Part shown: positions 6,070-15,029 of the stretch, piece after piece
Position numbering within the stretch: the stretch's first letter is position 1
Layout of the letters: every line of letters begins with the position of its first letter
Source: Streptomyces solicavernae
Lineage (GTDB): Bacteria > Actinomycetota > Actinomycetes > Streptomycetales > Streptomycetaceae
Length of the DNA: 39,999 nucleotides
Direction: 5' to 3'
Assembly: GCF_029968095.1 (NCBI RefSeq)
Contig: NZ_JASCIR010000038.1
Location: forward strand, 1-39,999
Made by a program: the position numbers and the translations under genes
Notes under the pieces: generated by a model
What the model was told of the DNA's origin: nothing
The model's input: the letters and a program-made list of their open reading frames with translations, nothing else
Databases searched by the model: none

Positions 6070-7704
6070 ATGGCGGCGCGGAGAACACCCAACGACCGTC
6101 TGCGGGAACGTCTGGAGGAGGCCGGGTGGAACGGGGCCGAGCTGGCCAGGGCCGTGAACGCGGCGGGCCGGCAGGCCGGGGTCCGGGTCTCGTACGACCG
6201 GTCCAACGTCTCGCACTGGCTGGCCGGGACCCGGCCCAGGCCCTCGGCGCGCGACCTGCTGGTCCGGGCCTTCGCCAAGCGCCTCGGGCGCCTGGTCACC
6301 GTGGAGGAGCTGGGCTTCGGCGCCGTCGGCACGGCCCGCGGTGACGCCACCGGCGCGGGGCGGGTCCCGGCGTATGGCGGCGCGTCCTACGGGGACGGGG
6401 CTTACGACGGCGCTTACGGGAACGGGCCGCACGGCGGTGCCGCGTACGGGCACGGAGCCTACGGCGGTGGGGCGTACGGCGGTGGGGCGTACGGGCACGG
6501 AGCGTACGGAAACGAGGCCCACGGGAACGGGCCCGCGATGCGGCTCGTGCGGGGCGGGGCGGGCGGCGGCGGCACGTGGGCGTTGCCCGTGCAAACGGGC
6601 CCGCGCGACGCGGCGGACGCGGGGAGCCCGACGGGGCTCGGGGCCGCCCTGGACCGGGGCGGGGCCGACCGCGCCTGGGGCCGCGCCGGGACCGCCCGGC
6701 GGGAGCTGGCCGAGCTGGTCCTCGAACACCGCGACCCGAGACAGCTGAAGCGGCTGCGCGAACTGCCGTACCGGGCCCCGGGGCTGCCCGTCCCCGGAGC
6801 CGCACGGCCCGGCGAACACCCTGGCGGAGGGCCCCGGTCCCGTACCGGAGATCCGGAGTCCGGTACGGCGGAGGAGGCGTGCGGGACGGGCGGCGGCGGG
6901 CGGGCCGGGGCCGTGGTCCTCGGCGCGCTCGACCTGCTCGAACGCAGCGGGGGCCGGGCCGTCCGCGAACGCGTCGTCGGCGAGCTGGCCCGGGCCGACC
7001 GGGCCGGGGCCGCCCGGCTCTGCCGGATGCTCGGCCGGGCCTGGGCCGACGACCTCGGCCACGGGGCGGCGCAGCGCGCCCTCGAGCTGTCCGCCGCGCT
7101 CGCCGCCGAGGCGGGCCTGCCGGTACTGCGGGCCGCCGCGCTGCGCGACATGAGCGTGCTCGCCCTCGAACTGGGGCGTACGACCGAGGCGTTGGCGCTC
7201 GCCGAGGCCGCCGTCGACCAGGGCTTCGACGGGGCCGGGGCAGGCACCCGGGCGTTCCTGCTCACCCAGCGCTCCGTCACCCGCGCCGTCGCCGGGGACG
7301 GGTCCGGCGCCGTGAAGGACATGGACGGCGCGGAGTACTGGATCGACCGGGGCGAGGACGACGAGAACGGCTCGTACTCGCTCGGCGCGCTGCTCTACCA
7401 GGTGGCCCGCATGCACCGGGCCGAGGGCGACCTGCGCCGGTCGGTCTCCGCGCTCGAACTCTCGCTGTCGCTGCGGCGGCCCGCGGAGCGGCGGTCCCGT
7501 GCCCTCATCCGGATCGAGCTCGCCCACCAGCGCCTCGGCTCCGGCGACTTCGCGGCCGCCGCCGACGAGCTGCGGATGCTGGTCCCGGGCCCCGAGTCGC
7601 TGCGGTCGGCCCGGGTGGACGCGGCCCTCGCGTACCTGCGGCAGCGGGCGTTGAGCCCGGACCCGGCGCCGCTGCCGCGGATCGCGTACCGGGGGCGGTG
7701 CTGA
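6070..7704 (+). CDS. HTH regulator with Tyr/Gly-rich linker and TPR-like C-terminus
   Basis: This 544-residue protein begins with a helix-turn-helix region of the XRE-like type (residues about 1-85: ERLEEAGWNGAELARAVN, SYDRSNVSHWLAGTRPRP). A low-complexity linker of about 55 residues follows, built from repeats such as YGGGAYG, YGHGAYG and YGNG. The C-terminal half is helical, with TPR-like pairs of alanine- and leucine-rich helices (for example LALELGRTTEALALAEAAVD). Many Streptomyces cytosolic regulators join such an HTH to a TPR domain; the ligand or partner is unknown. ATG 6070 is preceded by a GGAGG-type site in gaggaggggcgcggcc, and the HTH starts directly after it. A longer in-frame reading upstream to 5578 runs through the hairpin region and was rejected. 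Confidence 0.8.
   Translation: MAARRTPNDRLRERLEEAGWNGAELARAVNAAGRQAGVRVSYDRSNVSHWLAGTRPRPSARDLLVRAFAKRLGRLVTVEELGFGAVGTARGDATGAGRVPAYGGASYGDGAYDGAYGNGPHGGAAYGHGAYGGGAYGGGAYGHGAYGNEAHGNGPAMRLVRGGAGGGGTWALPVQTGPRDAADAGSPTGLGAALDRGGADRAWGRAGTARRELAELVLEHRDPRQLKRLRELPYRAPGLPVPGAARPGEHPGGGPRSRTGDPESGTAEEACGTGGGGRAGAVVLGALDLLERSGGRAVRERVVGELARADRAGAARLCRMLGRAWADDLGHGAAQRALELSAALAAEAGLPVLRAAALRDMSVLALELGRTTEALALAEAAVDQGFDGAGAGTRAFLLTQRSVTRAVAGDGSGAVKDMDGAEYWIDRGEDDENGSYSLGALLYQVARMHRAEGDLRRSVSALELSLSLRRPAERRSRALIRIELAHQRLGSGDFAAAADELRMLVPGPESLRSARVDAALAYLRQRALSPDPAPLPRIAYRGRC
6361..6534. repeat. Degenerate repeats coding Tyr/Gly-rich linker
   Basis: The DNA is a run of imperfect 12- to 18-base units containing tacgg(c/g)g and tacggcggtgg, encoding at least ten Tyr-Gly dipeptides separated by Gly, Ala, His and Asn. 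The composition is unlike the Ala/Leu/Arg-rich protein on either side and is typical of a flexible, possibly phase-separating segment. Confidence 0.7.
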
Positions 7705-7733
7705 AACTCCCGCGAGGACGGGCCGGGGCGCGC

Positions 7734-7746
7734 GTTAACATCCGGC
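7734..7746 (+). promoter_or_regulatory. Candidate -10 element for leaderless MFS mRNA
   Basis: The hexamer taacat at 7735-7740 stands six bases before the GTG start at 7747, and no ribosome binding site precedes that codon. This spacing is what is seen at leaderless Streptomyces mRNAs, where transcription begins at the start codon. No good -35 hexamer is visible. Confidence 0.4.
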
Positions 7747-9096
7747 GTGACCAGCGAGACCTCAGCGAACAGCGAGCCGAAGGACATAGCGGGCAGCACG
7801 GGGGAGTCCGCCGCCGCGACCGGCCCGGGGGAGTCCGCCGCCGTGACCGGCGCGGGGCGGCCGAAGCGGCGGATCCTCGCGGACCTGACCCCGCTCCGCA
7901 CCTCCGTGCACTACCGGCGGCTGTGGATCGGCAACACCGTCTCCTGGCTCGGGCAGGCCATGACCGCCCTGGCGATCTCGCTGCAGGTGTACGACATCAC
8001 GCGCTCCAGCTTCGCCGTCGGGCTCGTCGGGCTCTTCTCGCTGGTACCGCTCGTCGTCTTCGGCCTGTACGGCGGCGCCATCGCCGACACCGTGGACCGC
8101 CGCAAGCTCGGCCTCGCCAGCTCCAGCGGGCTCTGTCTGCTGAGCTTCGTCCTCGCGGGCTCGGCCCTCGCCGGGTTCCACGAGGTGTGGCTGCTGTACT
8201 CGATCGTCGCGCTGCAGGCGGTCTGCGGGGCGCTCAACTCCCCGGCCCGCACCTCGATGATCCCCCGGCTCCTCCCGCCGGAGCAGCTGCCCGCCGCCAA
8301 CGCCCTCGGCTCGATCACCACCACCTCCGGCACCATGCTCGGGCCGATGCTCGGGGGTCTCGTCGTCGGAGTCTGGGGCTACCAGGCCGCGTACCTGATC
8401 GACGCGCTCACCTTCAGTGTCGCCCTGTACGCGATGTGGCGGCTGCCGTCGATGAGGCCGGAGCGGGGCGAGGGCGCCGCCAAGCGGGCCTCCGTCGTGG
8501 ACGGTCTGCGCTTCCTCGCGACCCGGCCCAACATCCGGATGACGTTCTTCACCGACATGTGCGCCATGGTCCTCGCCCACCCGCGCGCCCTGTTCCCGGC
8601 CATCGCCGTGCTGTGGTTCGGCGGCGACGCGCGGACCACCGGACTGCTCGTCGCCGCGCCCGCCGTCGGCGCGCTGCTCGGCGGGGTGTTCTCCGGGTGG
8701 CTCGGGCAAATCCGGCGGCACGGGCTCGCGATCCTGCTGGCGGTGGCCGCGTGGGGCACGGCGATCGCAGTCTTCGGGCTCACCCGCAACCTGTGGCTCG
8801 GCATGTTCTTCCTCGCCCTCGCCGGGTGCGCGGACACCGTGTCGATGGTGTTCCGCTCGACGATGCTGCAGGCGGCCACACCGGACGAGATGCGGGGACG
8901 GCTCCAGGGCGTGTTCATCGTGGTGGTCGCGGGCGGACCCCGGCTCGGCGACTTCCTCGCGGGTTCGGTGGGCGACCTGACCTCGCCCCAACTGGCCGTC
9001 ACCGGAGGCGGGTTGGCCTGCGTCGTCGCGGTGGGGCTGTTCGCCCTGAAGTGGCGCGGATTCGCCCGGTACGACGCGCGGTCGCCGCAGGCGTAG
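7747..9096 (+). CDS. MFS transporter, EntS-like (MFS_3) exporter
   Basis: This 449-residue membrane protein has about 10-12 hydrophobic helices and the major-facilitator signature in the loop after helix 2 (GAIADTVDRRKLGL, the G-x-x-x-D-x-x-x-R-R/K pattern). The early motif LWIGNTVSWLGQAMTALAI is typical of the MFS_3/EntS-like subgroup, proton-driven exporters often serving siderophores or drugs. The substrate cannot be told. The N-terminus before about residue 35 is a Ser/Gly/Glu-rich extension. The start taken is GTG 7747, fitting a leaderless mRNA; a later GTG at 7843 would remove the extension. The gene follows the HTH regulator by 42 bases on the same strand, so they could be functionally linked, but nothing in the sequence proves it. 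Confidence 0.85.
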   Translation: MTSETSANSEPKDIAGSTGESAAATGPGESAAVTGAGRPKRRILADLTPLRTSVHYRRLWIGNTVSWLGQAMTALAISLQVYDITRSSFAVGLVGLFSLVPLVVFGLYGGAIADTVDRRKLGLASSSGLCLLSFVLAGSALAGFHEVWLLYSIVALQAVCGALNSPARTSMIPRLLPPEQLPAANALGSITTTSGTMLGPMLGGLVVGVWGYQAAYLIDALTFSVALYAMWRLPSMRPERGEGAAKRASVVDGLRFLATRPNIRMTFFTDMCAMVLAHPRALFPAIAVLWFGGDARTTGLLVAAPAVGALLGGVFSGWLGQIRRHGLAILLAVAAWGTAIAVFGLTRNLWLGMFFLALAGCADTVSMVFRSTMLQAATPDEMRGRLQGVFIVVVAGGPRLGDFLAGSVGDLTSPQLAVTGGGLACVVAVGLFALKWRGFARYDARSPQA

Positions 9097-9300
9097 CCGT
9101 ACGGCGCCCTCCCCGAGCCTCACCTCGTACGTACGGGGCCCCAACGGGGGCGTACTCCCGTAAACCGCCCTGGCAAGAAGGCGCCATGGCGGATTTCCGC
9201 CCGGTTGCGCCAACTGACCTGCGCCGCAAGGGCCCTGAGACTCTTCGCAGCACCCGGGCGCCATCCCCGCCCGGGACGGTTGAGGAGAGGGCAACCCACC

Positions 9301-12300
9301 ATGACCAGAGCCGCACCTTCCGGTTCTTCCGGGCGCAGACCCAGGCTGCCCGGACAGGCCCTAGTCGCCGGGCTCGTGCTCGCGCTGCTGCCCGCCGGTC
9401 AGGCGAGCGCCGCCGCGACGGCCGCCGGCGCCGGGGCGAGCGCACCCCCGAAGGCCCGTACGCAGGCGGCCGCCGCGGCCCGCACCGTCACGCTCGTCAC
9501 CGGCGACAAGGTGACCGTCACCGACCTCGGCGGCGGCCGGAAGACCGTCGCCGTGGAACGGCCGCGGGGCGCCACCGGGGCGGTCCGCACCCAGACGTCG
9601 AAGAGCGGGCGCATCACCGTCGTCCCCGACGAGGCCGCCCCGCATCTGCGCGCCGGACGCCTCGACCCGCGCCTCTTCGACGTCACCGGACTGCTGAGCC
9701 AGGGCCTCACCGGAGAGACCGGGCTGCCGCTGATCGTCACCTACGGCAAGGACGCCCGTACGAGCAAGGCGCCTCGCGGCACCGACAAGGTGCGCGCGCT
9801 GCCAAGTGTGGACGGCGTCGCCGTGGAGGCCGAGCGGAACGCCGAGTTCTGGCGGGCGCTCACCGCGGGCAAGGGCACCAAGGGCTTCGCGTCGGGCATC
9901 GGGAAGGTCTGGCTGGACGGCCGGGTCGAGGCCGAACTCGCCGAGTCCAACGCCCAGATCGGCTCGCCCGAGGCGTGGGAGGCGGGCCTCACCGGCAAGG
10001 GCGTGAAGGTCGCCGTCCTGGACACCGGGGTGGACGCCGACCACCCGGACCTCGCGGGGCGAATCGCCACGTCGAAGAGTTTCATCGAGGGCCAGGAGGT
10101 CGCCGACAAGGACGGCCACGGCACCCACGTCACCTCCACCGTCGGCGGCAGCGGCGCGGGCAGCGACGGCAAGGAGAAGGGCGTCGCACCCGGCGCGGAG
10201 CTCGCCGTCGGCAAGGTGCTCAGCGACGAGGGCTCCGGCACCGAGTCGCAGATCATCGCCGGGATGGAGTGGGCCGCGAAGGACGTGGACGCCAAGATCG
10301 TGTCCATGAGCCTCGGTTCACGCGCGCCCAGCGACGGCACCGACCCGATGGCGCAGGCCGTGAACACCCTCACCGAGGAGACCGGCGCCCTCTTCGTCAT
10401 CGCCGCGGGCAACTCCGGCGCCCCCGGCTCCATCGGCTCGCCCGGCGCCGCCGACGCCGCGCTCACCGTGGGCGCCGTCGACGCCCAGGACCAGGCCGCG
10501 CCCTTCACCAGCAAGGGCCCCCGGTACGGCGACCAGGCCCTCAAGCCCGACCTGTCCGCACCGGGCGTGGAGATCCTCGCCGCCCGCTCCGGGCTCGCCC
10601 CCGGCAGCGGCCTCTACACCTCGATGAGCGGTACGTCGATGGCCACCCCGCATGTCGCGGGCGCCGCCGCCCTGCTCGCCGAGAAGCACCCCGACTGGAG
10701 CGGGCCCCAGCTCAAGGACGCGCTGATGTCCAGCGCGAAGACCCTCACCGACTCGCCGTACGACCTCGGCGCCGGCCGGGTCAGCGTGTCCGGCGCGATC
10801 GACGCGCGGATCACCGCCACCGGCAGCGCCGACCTCGGCTTCTACCGCTGGCCGTACGACGCGAACAAGCCGGTGACCAAGACCCTCACGTACACCAACT
10901 CCTCCGACACGGACGTGGAGTTGAAGCTGTCCGCGCAGGGCGCGCCGGACGGCGTGGTCACCCTCGCCGACCCGACGCTGACCGTGCCCGCGCACTCCAC
11001 CGCGCAGACCACCGTCACCGGCGACGGCGCGAAGGCGCCGGTCGGCAGCACGGGCGGGCGGATCGTCGCCGAGGCGGCCGGGAAGCCCGTCGCGCACACC
11101 GCGTTCGGGCTGGTCAAGGAGGAGGAGCGGTACACGCTCACCGTCCACGTCAAGGACCGCGACGGCGACCCCGCCGCAGCCGCCCTCAACGTGCTGCGGC
11201 TCGCCGAAGGGCAGGACCCGTACAACGAGTTCGTCGGCGACTCCGGGACCGTGGAGCTGCGCCTGAAGCCCGGCACGTACTCGCTGAGCACCTTCCTCGA
11301 CGTGCGCGGCGCCCACGGAGCGGACTCGCTCGGCCTCGGCTTCCTCGCGCAGCCAGCGGTGAAGGTCGACCGGGACCGTGAAATCACCCTGGACGGGCGG
11401 GAGTTGGAGCGGGTCGACGTCCGTGTGGACCGGCGCACCGAGACCCGGCAGCTCGTCATGGAGTACACCCACGAGGCGGCCGGCACCGGCATCGGCGGCG
11501 CCGCACAGGTGCCGATGACATACGACTCGATCTTCGCCGCGCCCACCGGGAAGGTCGACGCGGGCACCTTCGAGTACCGCACGGTGTGGCGCCTCGGCAA
11601 GCCGCTGCTCTCCGTCGAGGCGGGCGGCAAGCGGCTCCGCGAGGTCACCGCGCAGCCCGGGGCGACGGTCCCCGACGGCACGTCACGCCTGGCCGTGGTG
11701 GACGCGGGCGACGGCACACCGGCGGCGTACGAGGGCAAGGACGTGCGCGGCAAGGCGGTGGTGGTCCGCGCCGACGGCTCGGTGAAGCCGGAGCAACTGG
11801 CGCAGGCCGCGCAGGACGCGGGCGCGAAGGCGCTGTTCGTCACGGACGACGCGGCAGGCCGCCTGATGGGCTGGTTCGGCACGGCGGCCGGCGAGGACCG
11901 CCCGCTGGCCGTCGGCACGGTGAACGCCGCCGACGGCGCCCGGCTCCTCGCCGCGGCCCGCGACGGCCGCCGCATCACCCTGGACGGCACCCGCAACACG
12001 CCGTACGTGTACGACCTGTCCGAAGGCCACCCGGGCGGCATCCCGGACGGCCGGGACCTGACGTACGAGCCCGGCAAGCGGGAACTGGCCCGGATCGACA
12101 CCAGGTTCCACGCCACGAAGCCCGCGCCCGGCGGCGAGTTCCGCTACTCGATCAGCGACAACTTCCCCATCGGCTTCGGCTTCCCCGAGAAGATCGACTT
12201 CCCGGCCGAGCGCACGGACTACGTCTCGACGGGTCCCGGCCAGCGCTGGCACGAGTCGGTCACCAACGGCCCCGGCGCCATCGAGCAGCGCTCCGGCACA

Positions 12301-13026
12301 CCCAGGTACGAGGGCGGCAGCCGCACCGAGCTCAACTGGTTCCGGCCGGTCCTGCACCCGTGGCTCGGCACCGGCCTCGGCTGGGGCCAGCAGCGCAACG
12401 GCAACGACCTCCAGTTCAACGTCCCCGGCTGGGGCGACTCGGGCCCCGACCACACGGGCTTCGGCAATGTGTGGGACGACGCGTCCGGGCTTACCCAGCA
12501 GACGAAGGTGTACGTGGAGGGGGAACTGGTCGACGAGTCCAACAGCTCCGGCGCGTACGCCTGGGACGTGTCCCCGCAGGAACAGGAGTTCAAGGTCGTC
12601 ACGGACACGACGAGCGACCCGGACCGCTGGCGCCTCGCCACGAAGGCCCACGCGGAATGGGCCTTCCGCTCCGCCGAGACCCCCGCCGACCGCTACACGT
12701 ACCTGCCGATGCTGAACCTCGGCTTCGACGTGGAGACGGACCTGAAGGGCGATGTGCGTGGCGGCAGCCGGGTCCCGGTGGGCCTGTTCGCCGAGTACGT
12801 GAAGGGCGCTCAGGACACGGGACGCATCGTGAAGGGCTCCCTTGAGGTGTCGTACGACGAAGGGGCTTCCTGGGAGCGGGTCGAGCTGAGCGGCTCCGGC
12901 GGCTCGTGGCGCGGCGTCCTGCGGGTGCCGTCCGACGCGCAGTCCGTGTCCCTGCGGGCCTTTGCCGAGGACGACCGGGGCGGGGCGGTCCGGCAGGAGA
13001 TCGTCCGGGCGGCCGGGGTGAAGTAG
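9301..13026 (+). CDS. Secreted subtilisin-like serine peptidase, S8 family, large
   Basis: This 1,241-residue precursor begins with a signal peptide (hydrophobic core QALVAGLVLALLPAG, A-S-A type site near residue 37). A prodomain-like region follows to about residue 225. The S8 catalytic domain carries the full triad: Asp241 in VAVLDTGVDADHPD, His273 in DGHGTHVTS and Ser446 in SGTSMATPHVAG, with oxyanion Asn371 in AAGNSG. A long C-terminal part of beta-rich modules follows, including a stretch around AAYEGKDVRGKAVVVRADG resembling a protease-associated domain. It should act outside the cell on protein substrates. ATG 9301 has gaggagag upstream and begins the signal peptide. It is monocistronic: hairpins lie directly after its stop. 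Confidence 0.93.
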   Translation: MTRAAPSGSSGRRPRLPGQALVAGLVLALLPAGQASAAATAAGAGASAPPKARTQAAAAARTVTLVTGDKVTVTDLGGGRKTVAVERPRGATGAVRTQTSKSGRITVVPDEAAPHLRAGRLDPRLFDVTGLLSQGLTGETGLPLIVTYGKDARTSKAPRGTDKVRALPSVDGVAVEAERNAEFWRALTAGKGTKGFASGIGKVWLDGRVEAELAESNAQIGSPEAWEAGLTGKGVKVAVLDTGVDADHPDLAGRIATSKSFIEGQEVADKDGHGTHVTSTVGGSGAGSDGKEKGVAPGAELAVGKVLSDEGSGTESQIIAGMEWAAKDVDAKIVSMSLGSRAPSDGTDPMAQAVNTLTEETGALFVIAAGNSGAPGSIGSPGAADAALTVGAVDAQDQAAPFTSKGPRYGDQALKPDLSAPGVEILAARSGLAPGSGLYTSMSGTSMATPHVAGAAALLAEKHPDWSGPQLKDALMSSAKTLTDSPYDLGAGRVSVSGAIDARITATGSADLGFYRWPYDANKPVTKTLTYTNSSDTDVELKLSAQGAPDGVVTLADPTLTVPAHSTAQTTVTGDGAKAPVGSTGGRIVAEAAGKPVAHTAFGLVKEEERYTLTVHVKDRDGDPAAAALNVLRLAEGQDPYNEFVGDSGTVELRLKPGTYSLSTFLDVRGAHGADSLGLGFLAQPAVKVDRDREITLDGRELERVDVRVDRRTETRQLVMEYTHEAAGTGIGGAAQVPMTYDSIFAAPTGKVDAGTFEYRTVWRLGKPLLSVEAGGKRLREVTAQPGATVPDGTSRLAVVDAGDGTPAAYEGKDVRGKAVVVRADGSVKPEQLAQAAQDAGAKALFVTDDAAGRLMGWFGTAAGEDRPLAVGTVNAADGARLLAAARDGRRITLDGTRNTPYVYDLSEGHPGGIPDGRDLTYEPGKRELARIDTRFHATKPAPGGEFRYSISDNFPIGFGFPEKIDFPAERTDYVSTGPGQRWHESVTNGPGAIEQRSGTPRYEGGSRTELNWFRPVLHPWLGTGLGWGQQRNGNDLQFNVPGWGDSGPDHTGFGNVWDDASGLTQQTKVYVEGELVDESNSSGAYAWDVSPQEQEFKVVTDTTSDPDRWRLATKAHAEWAFRSAETPADRYTYLPMLNLGFDVETDLKGDVRGGSRVPVGLFAEYVKGAQDTGRIVKGSLEVSYDEGASWERVELSGSGGSWRGVLRVPSDAQSVSLRAFAEDDRGGAVRQEIVRAAGVK

Positions 13027-13030
13027 CCCC

Positions 13031-13054
13031 GGCCGGGCGGGGCTTCGCCCGGCC
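13031..13054 (+). terminator. Hairpin after subtilase gene
   Basis: A perfect 8-bp GC stem (ggccgggc at 13031-13038, gcccggcc at 13047-13054, loop of eight bases) begins four bases after the peptidase stop codon. There is no T-run, which is common for Streptomyces terminators. Confidence 0.6.
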
Positions 13055-13071
13055 CTGGCACGACAACACGG

Positions 13072-13110
13072 CGGCGCCGCCTCCCCTTGGGACGAGGGGA
13101 GACGGCGCCG
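13072..13110. terminator. Strong bidirectional hairpin between convergent genes
   Basis: A 16-bp stem with one mismatch (arms 13072-13087 and 13095-13110, loop of seven bases) lies between the plus-strand peptidase gene and the minus-strand small peptide gene, 17 bases past the latter's stop. It can serve both transcripts. The presence of a dedicated terminator right behind the tiny frame supports that frame being a real transcription unit. Confidence 0.75.
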
Positions 13111-13127
13111 CGCTGTGCTTCGCTGCG

Positions 13128-13187
13128 TCAGACCAGCCAGCCGACGAAGTGGATGACGCCGGCGAGGAGGTCGGTGAGGAAGTTCAT
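13128..13187 (-). CDS. 19-residue hydrophobic peptide
   Basis: The frame encodes MNFLTDLLAGVIHFVGWLV: one amphipathic or membrane-spanning helix with a single Asp, His and Trp. It has a good ribosome binding site (GGAGAAG, about seven bases before the ATG), a terminator hairpin just after its stop and a 227-base non-coding region upstream with two dyads. I cannot name a family. In size and composition it resembles small membrane-active peptides such as type I toxins, or regulatory leader peptides, but no function is claimed. Its independent ribosome binding site and terminator argue against a chance frame. Confidence 0.6.
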   Translation of the reverse strand: MNFLTDLLAGVIHFVGWLV

Positions 13188-13414
13188 GGTGGTACTTCTC
13201 CTTGTGCTACGTGTGTCGCGCATGAGGGACCCATGCGCTCGGGACTCGCAATCACGGTCTGCAGCCCGTTGCTTGCGCTCCGTAAGCATCGTTGGTCACT
13301 CAGGTCCGATGCAATCTCAGCGGCAACGATCACCTGTTCCAGGGAACACCTGCTCCCCTGTTCGTTTCCGCGGGCAACGGGTTTGGCGGGGGCGGCGTTC
13401 GGGCGGACTGGCCT
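13188..13414 (-). promoter_or_regulatory. Leader and dyad region upstream of the 19-residue peptide
   Basis: This non-coding stretch lies between the matB 3' end and the small peptide gene. It holds a perfect 7-bp inverted repeat, GCGCATG at 13218-13224 and CATGCGC at 13232-13238 with a seven-base spacer, and a palindrome TGTTCC-AG-GGAACA at 13335-13348. The segment 13200-13360 is visibly less GC-rich than its surroundings. The dyads could be operators or part of a structured RNA; I could not identify a clear -35/-10 pair. Confidence 0.5.
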
Positions 13415-14877
13415 TCAGCCGCCCTCCGCGAGCGCCCGCTTGATGACCTTGCCCATGTCGTTGCGGGCAGCTCCGTCAGGTACCGCACCGCGCGCGGGCG
13501 CTTGTGCGGAGCGAGCCGGTCCGCCACGTGGTTCGCCAACTCGGCCGCGCCGGGCGGGCGTTCGGGGTCGTACGGGACGACCCAGGCGACCACGCGCTCG
13601 CCGAGGTCCGGGTCCGGCTCGCCGGTCACCGCGGCCTCCCGGACGCCCGGGTGGTCGAGCAGCGCGTTCTCGATCTCGCCCGCGCCGATCTTGTAGCCGC
13701 CGCTCTTGATCAGGTCCGTCGCCCTGCGGCCCACGATGCGTACGTACCCGTCCGGGTCCCGCACCGCCATGTCCCCGGTGCGGAACCACCCGTCGGCGGT
13801 GAACGCCGCGGCCGTCGCCTCGGGCCGGTTCAGATAGCCGGTGAACAGGTTCGGGCCGCGCACCTGGATCTCGCCCACCTCGTCCGGCGCGGCGGTCGGC
13901 CCGCCCGCCTCGTCGACGATCCGCAGCTCGACGCCGCGCAGCGGCACGCCCACGGAGCCGGGGCGCGGCTCGGCGTCGGCCCGCACGCTGGTGTTGATCA
14001 GCGTCTCCGTCAGCCCGTACCGCTCGATGACCCGGCAGCCGGTGGCCGCCGTGATGCGGTCGTGGTCGTGCACCGGCAGCGCGGCCGAACCGGAGACCAG
14101 GACACGCGCGCCGGACAGCGCCTTGGCGAGGGCGCGGTCGCCGGGCAGGGCCTCGGCGATGCGGTGGTACATCGTGGGCACGCCGAACAGCATCGTCGCC
14201 CCGGCGGAGAGTTCACGCGTCACGCCCGCCGTCGAGAACCGCCCGAGGTGCCGCACCTCGCCGCCGCGCCGCAGCGGCCCGAGCACGCCGAGGATCAGCC
14301 CGTGCACGTGGAACAGCGGCAGCCCGTGCACAAGGATGTCGTCGGCGGTCCACTGCCAGGCCTCCGCGAGCGCGTCGAGGGTCGAGGCGAGCGCACGGCG
14401 CGGCAGCACGGCGCCCTTGGGCGGGCCGGTGGTACCGGAGGTGTAGACGACGAACGCGGCGGACTCGGGGTCGGGCTCGGGCGGCGGGGGCGGTGCGGGC
14501 AGCGGGGGGTTCGTGCGTACGTCGATGTCGATACGGTCCAACTCGGCCAGCGCGTCCGGGAGTCGCGCGCCCGGTTCGGCGAGGACGGCGACCGGCGCGC
14601 TGTCCTGCACGACGTGCTCAAGCTCGCGCCCGCCGGCCTTCGGGTTCAGGGGTACGGCGGGCGCCCCGGCGAGCAGGGCGGCCACGACGGCGACCGCGGT
14701 CTCCATGCTCGGTGTGGCCCACACCGCGACGCGCCCGCCCCGGCACAGCCGCGCCGCCAACGCGCCTGCGGCCGCGCCGAGTTCCGCGTACGTCAGACCG
14801 CGCTCGCCGAAGCGCAGCGCGGGCCGCTCGACGCCCGCGGCGAGGTCGGGGAAGAGCGCCGGATGGGGAGAACTCAC
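13415..14877 (-). CDS. matB: Malonyl-CoA synthetase MatB, disrupted by a C-terminal frameshift
   Basis: Acyl-adenylate-forming enzyme closely resembling S. coelicolor MatB, which makes malonyl-CoA or methylmalonyl-CoA from the diacid, ATP and CoA for polyketide and fatty acid synthesis. Visible motifs are VVYTSGTTGPPKGAVLPRRA (ATP loop), VIERYGLTETL, FRTGDMAVRDPDGYVRIVGR and DLIKSGGYKIGAGEIE. The frame shifts at 13465-13467: it reads on as LPATTWARSSS instead of the expected LPRNDMGKVIKRALAEGG, which is present one frame over and ends in TGA at 13415. One extra C in the CCC run restores 487 residues. Unrepaired, translation runs to 13330 and the catalytic lysine of the NDMGK motif is lost. 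GTG 14877 is chosen for its AAGGAG site about ten bases upstream and its match to the MatB N-terminus. It is either a recent inactivation or a sequence error. Confidence 0.88.
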
Positions 14878-15029
14878 GCGTTCTGACTCCTTGCTGTAGG
14901 TTCCTGCGGGTCCGTCGGCCGCCGTTGGCCCGTGGCACTCCGGTCCGGCTACCCGGACCCGCGCCGGGCACGCAACCCTCGCCGGGTGACCTGGCCCACC
15001 GGGCAGTACGCCGGTCCGGAGCGCCCCGT

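Noticed and set aside
6576..11381. A 1,601-codon plus-strand open frame
   Set aside because: It crosses three real genes in other frames, is Arg/Pro/Gly-rich as frame shadows in very GC-rich DNA are, and has no recognisable domain.
13330..13414. Extended C-terminus of MatB to 13330
   Set aside because: The residues after the break (TTWARSSSGRS onward) are a shadow of the correct frame, which carries the conserved NDMGK ending.
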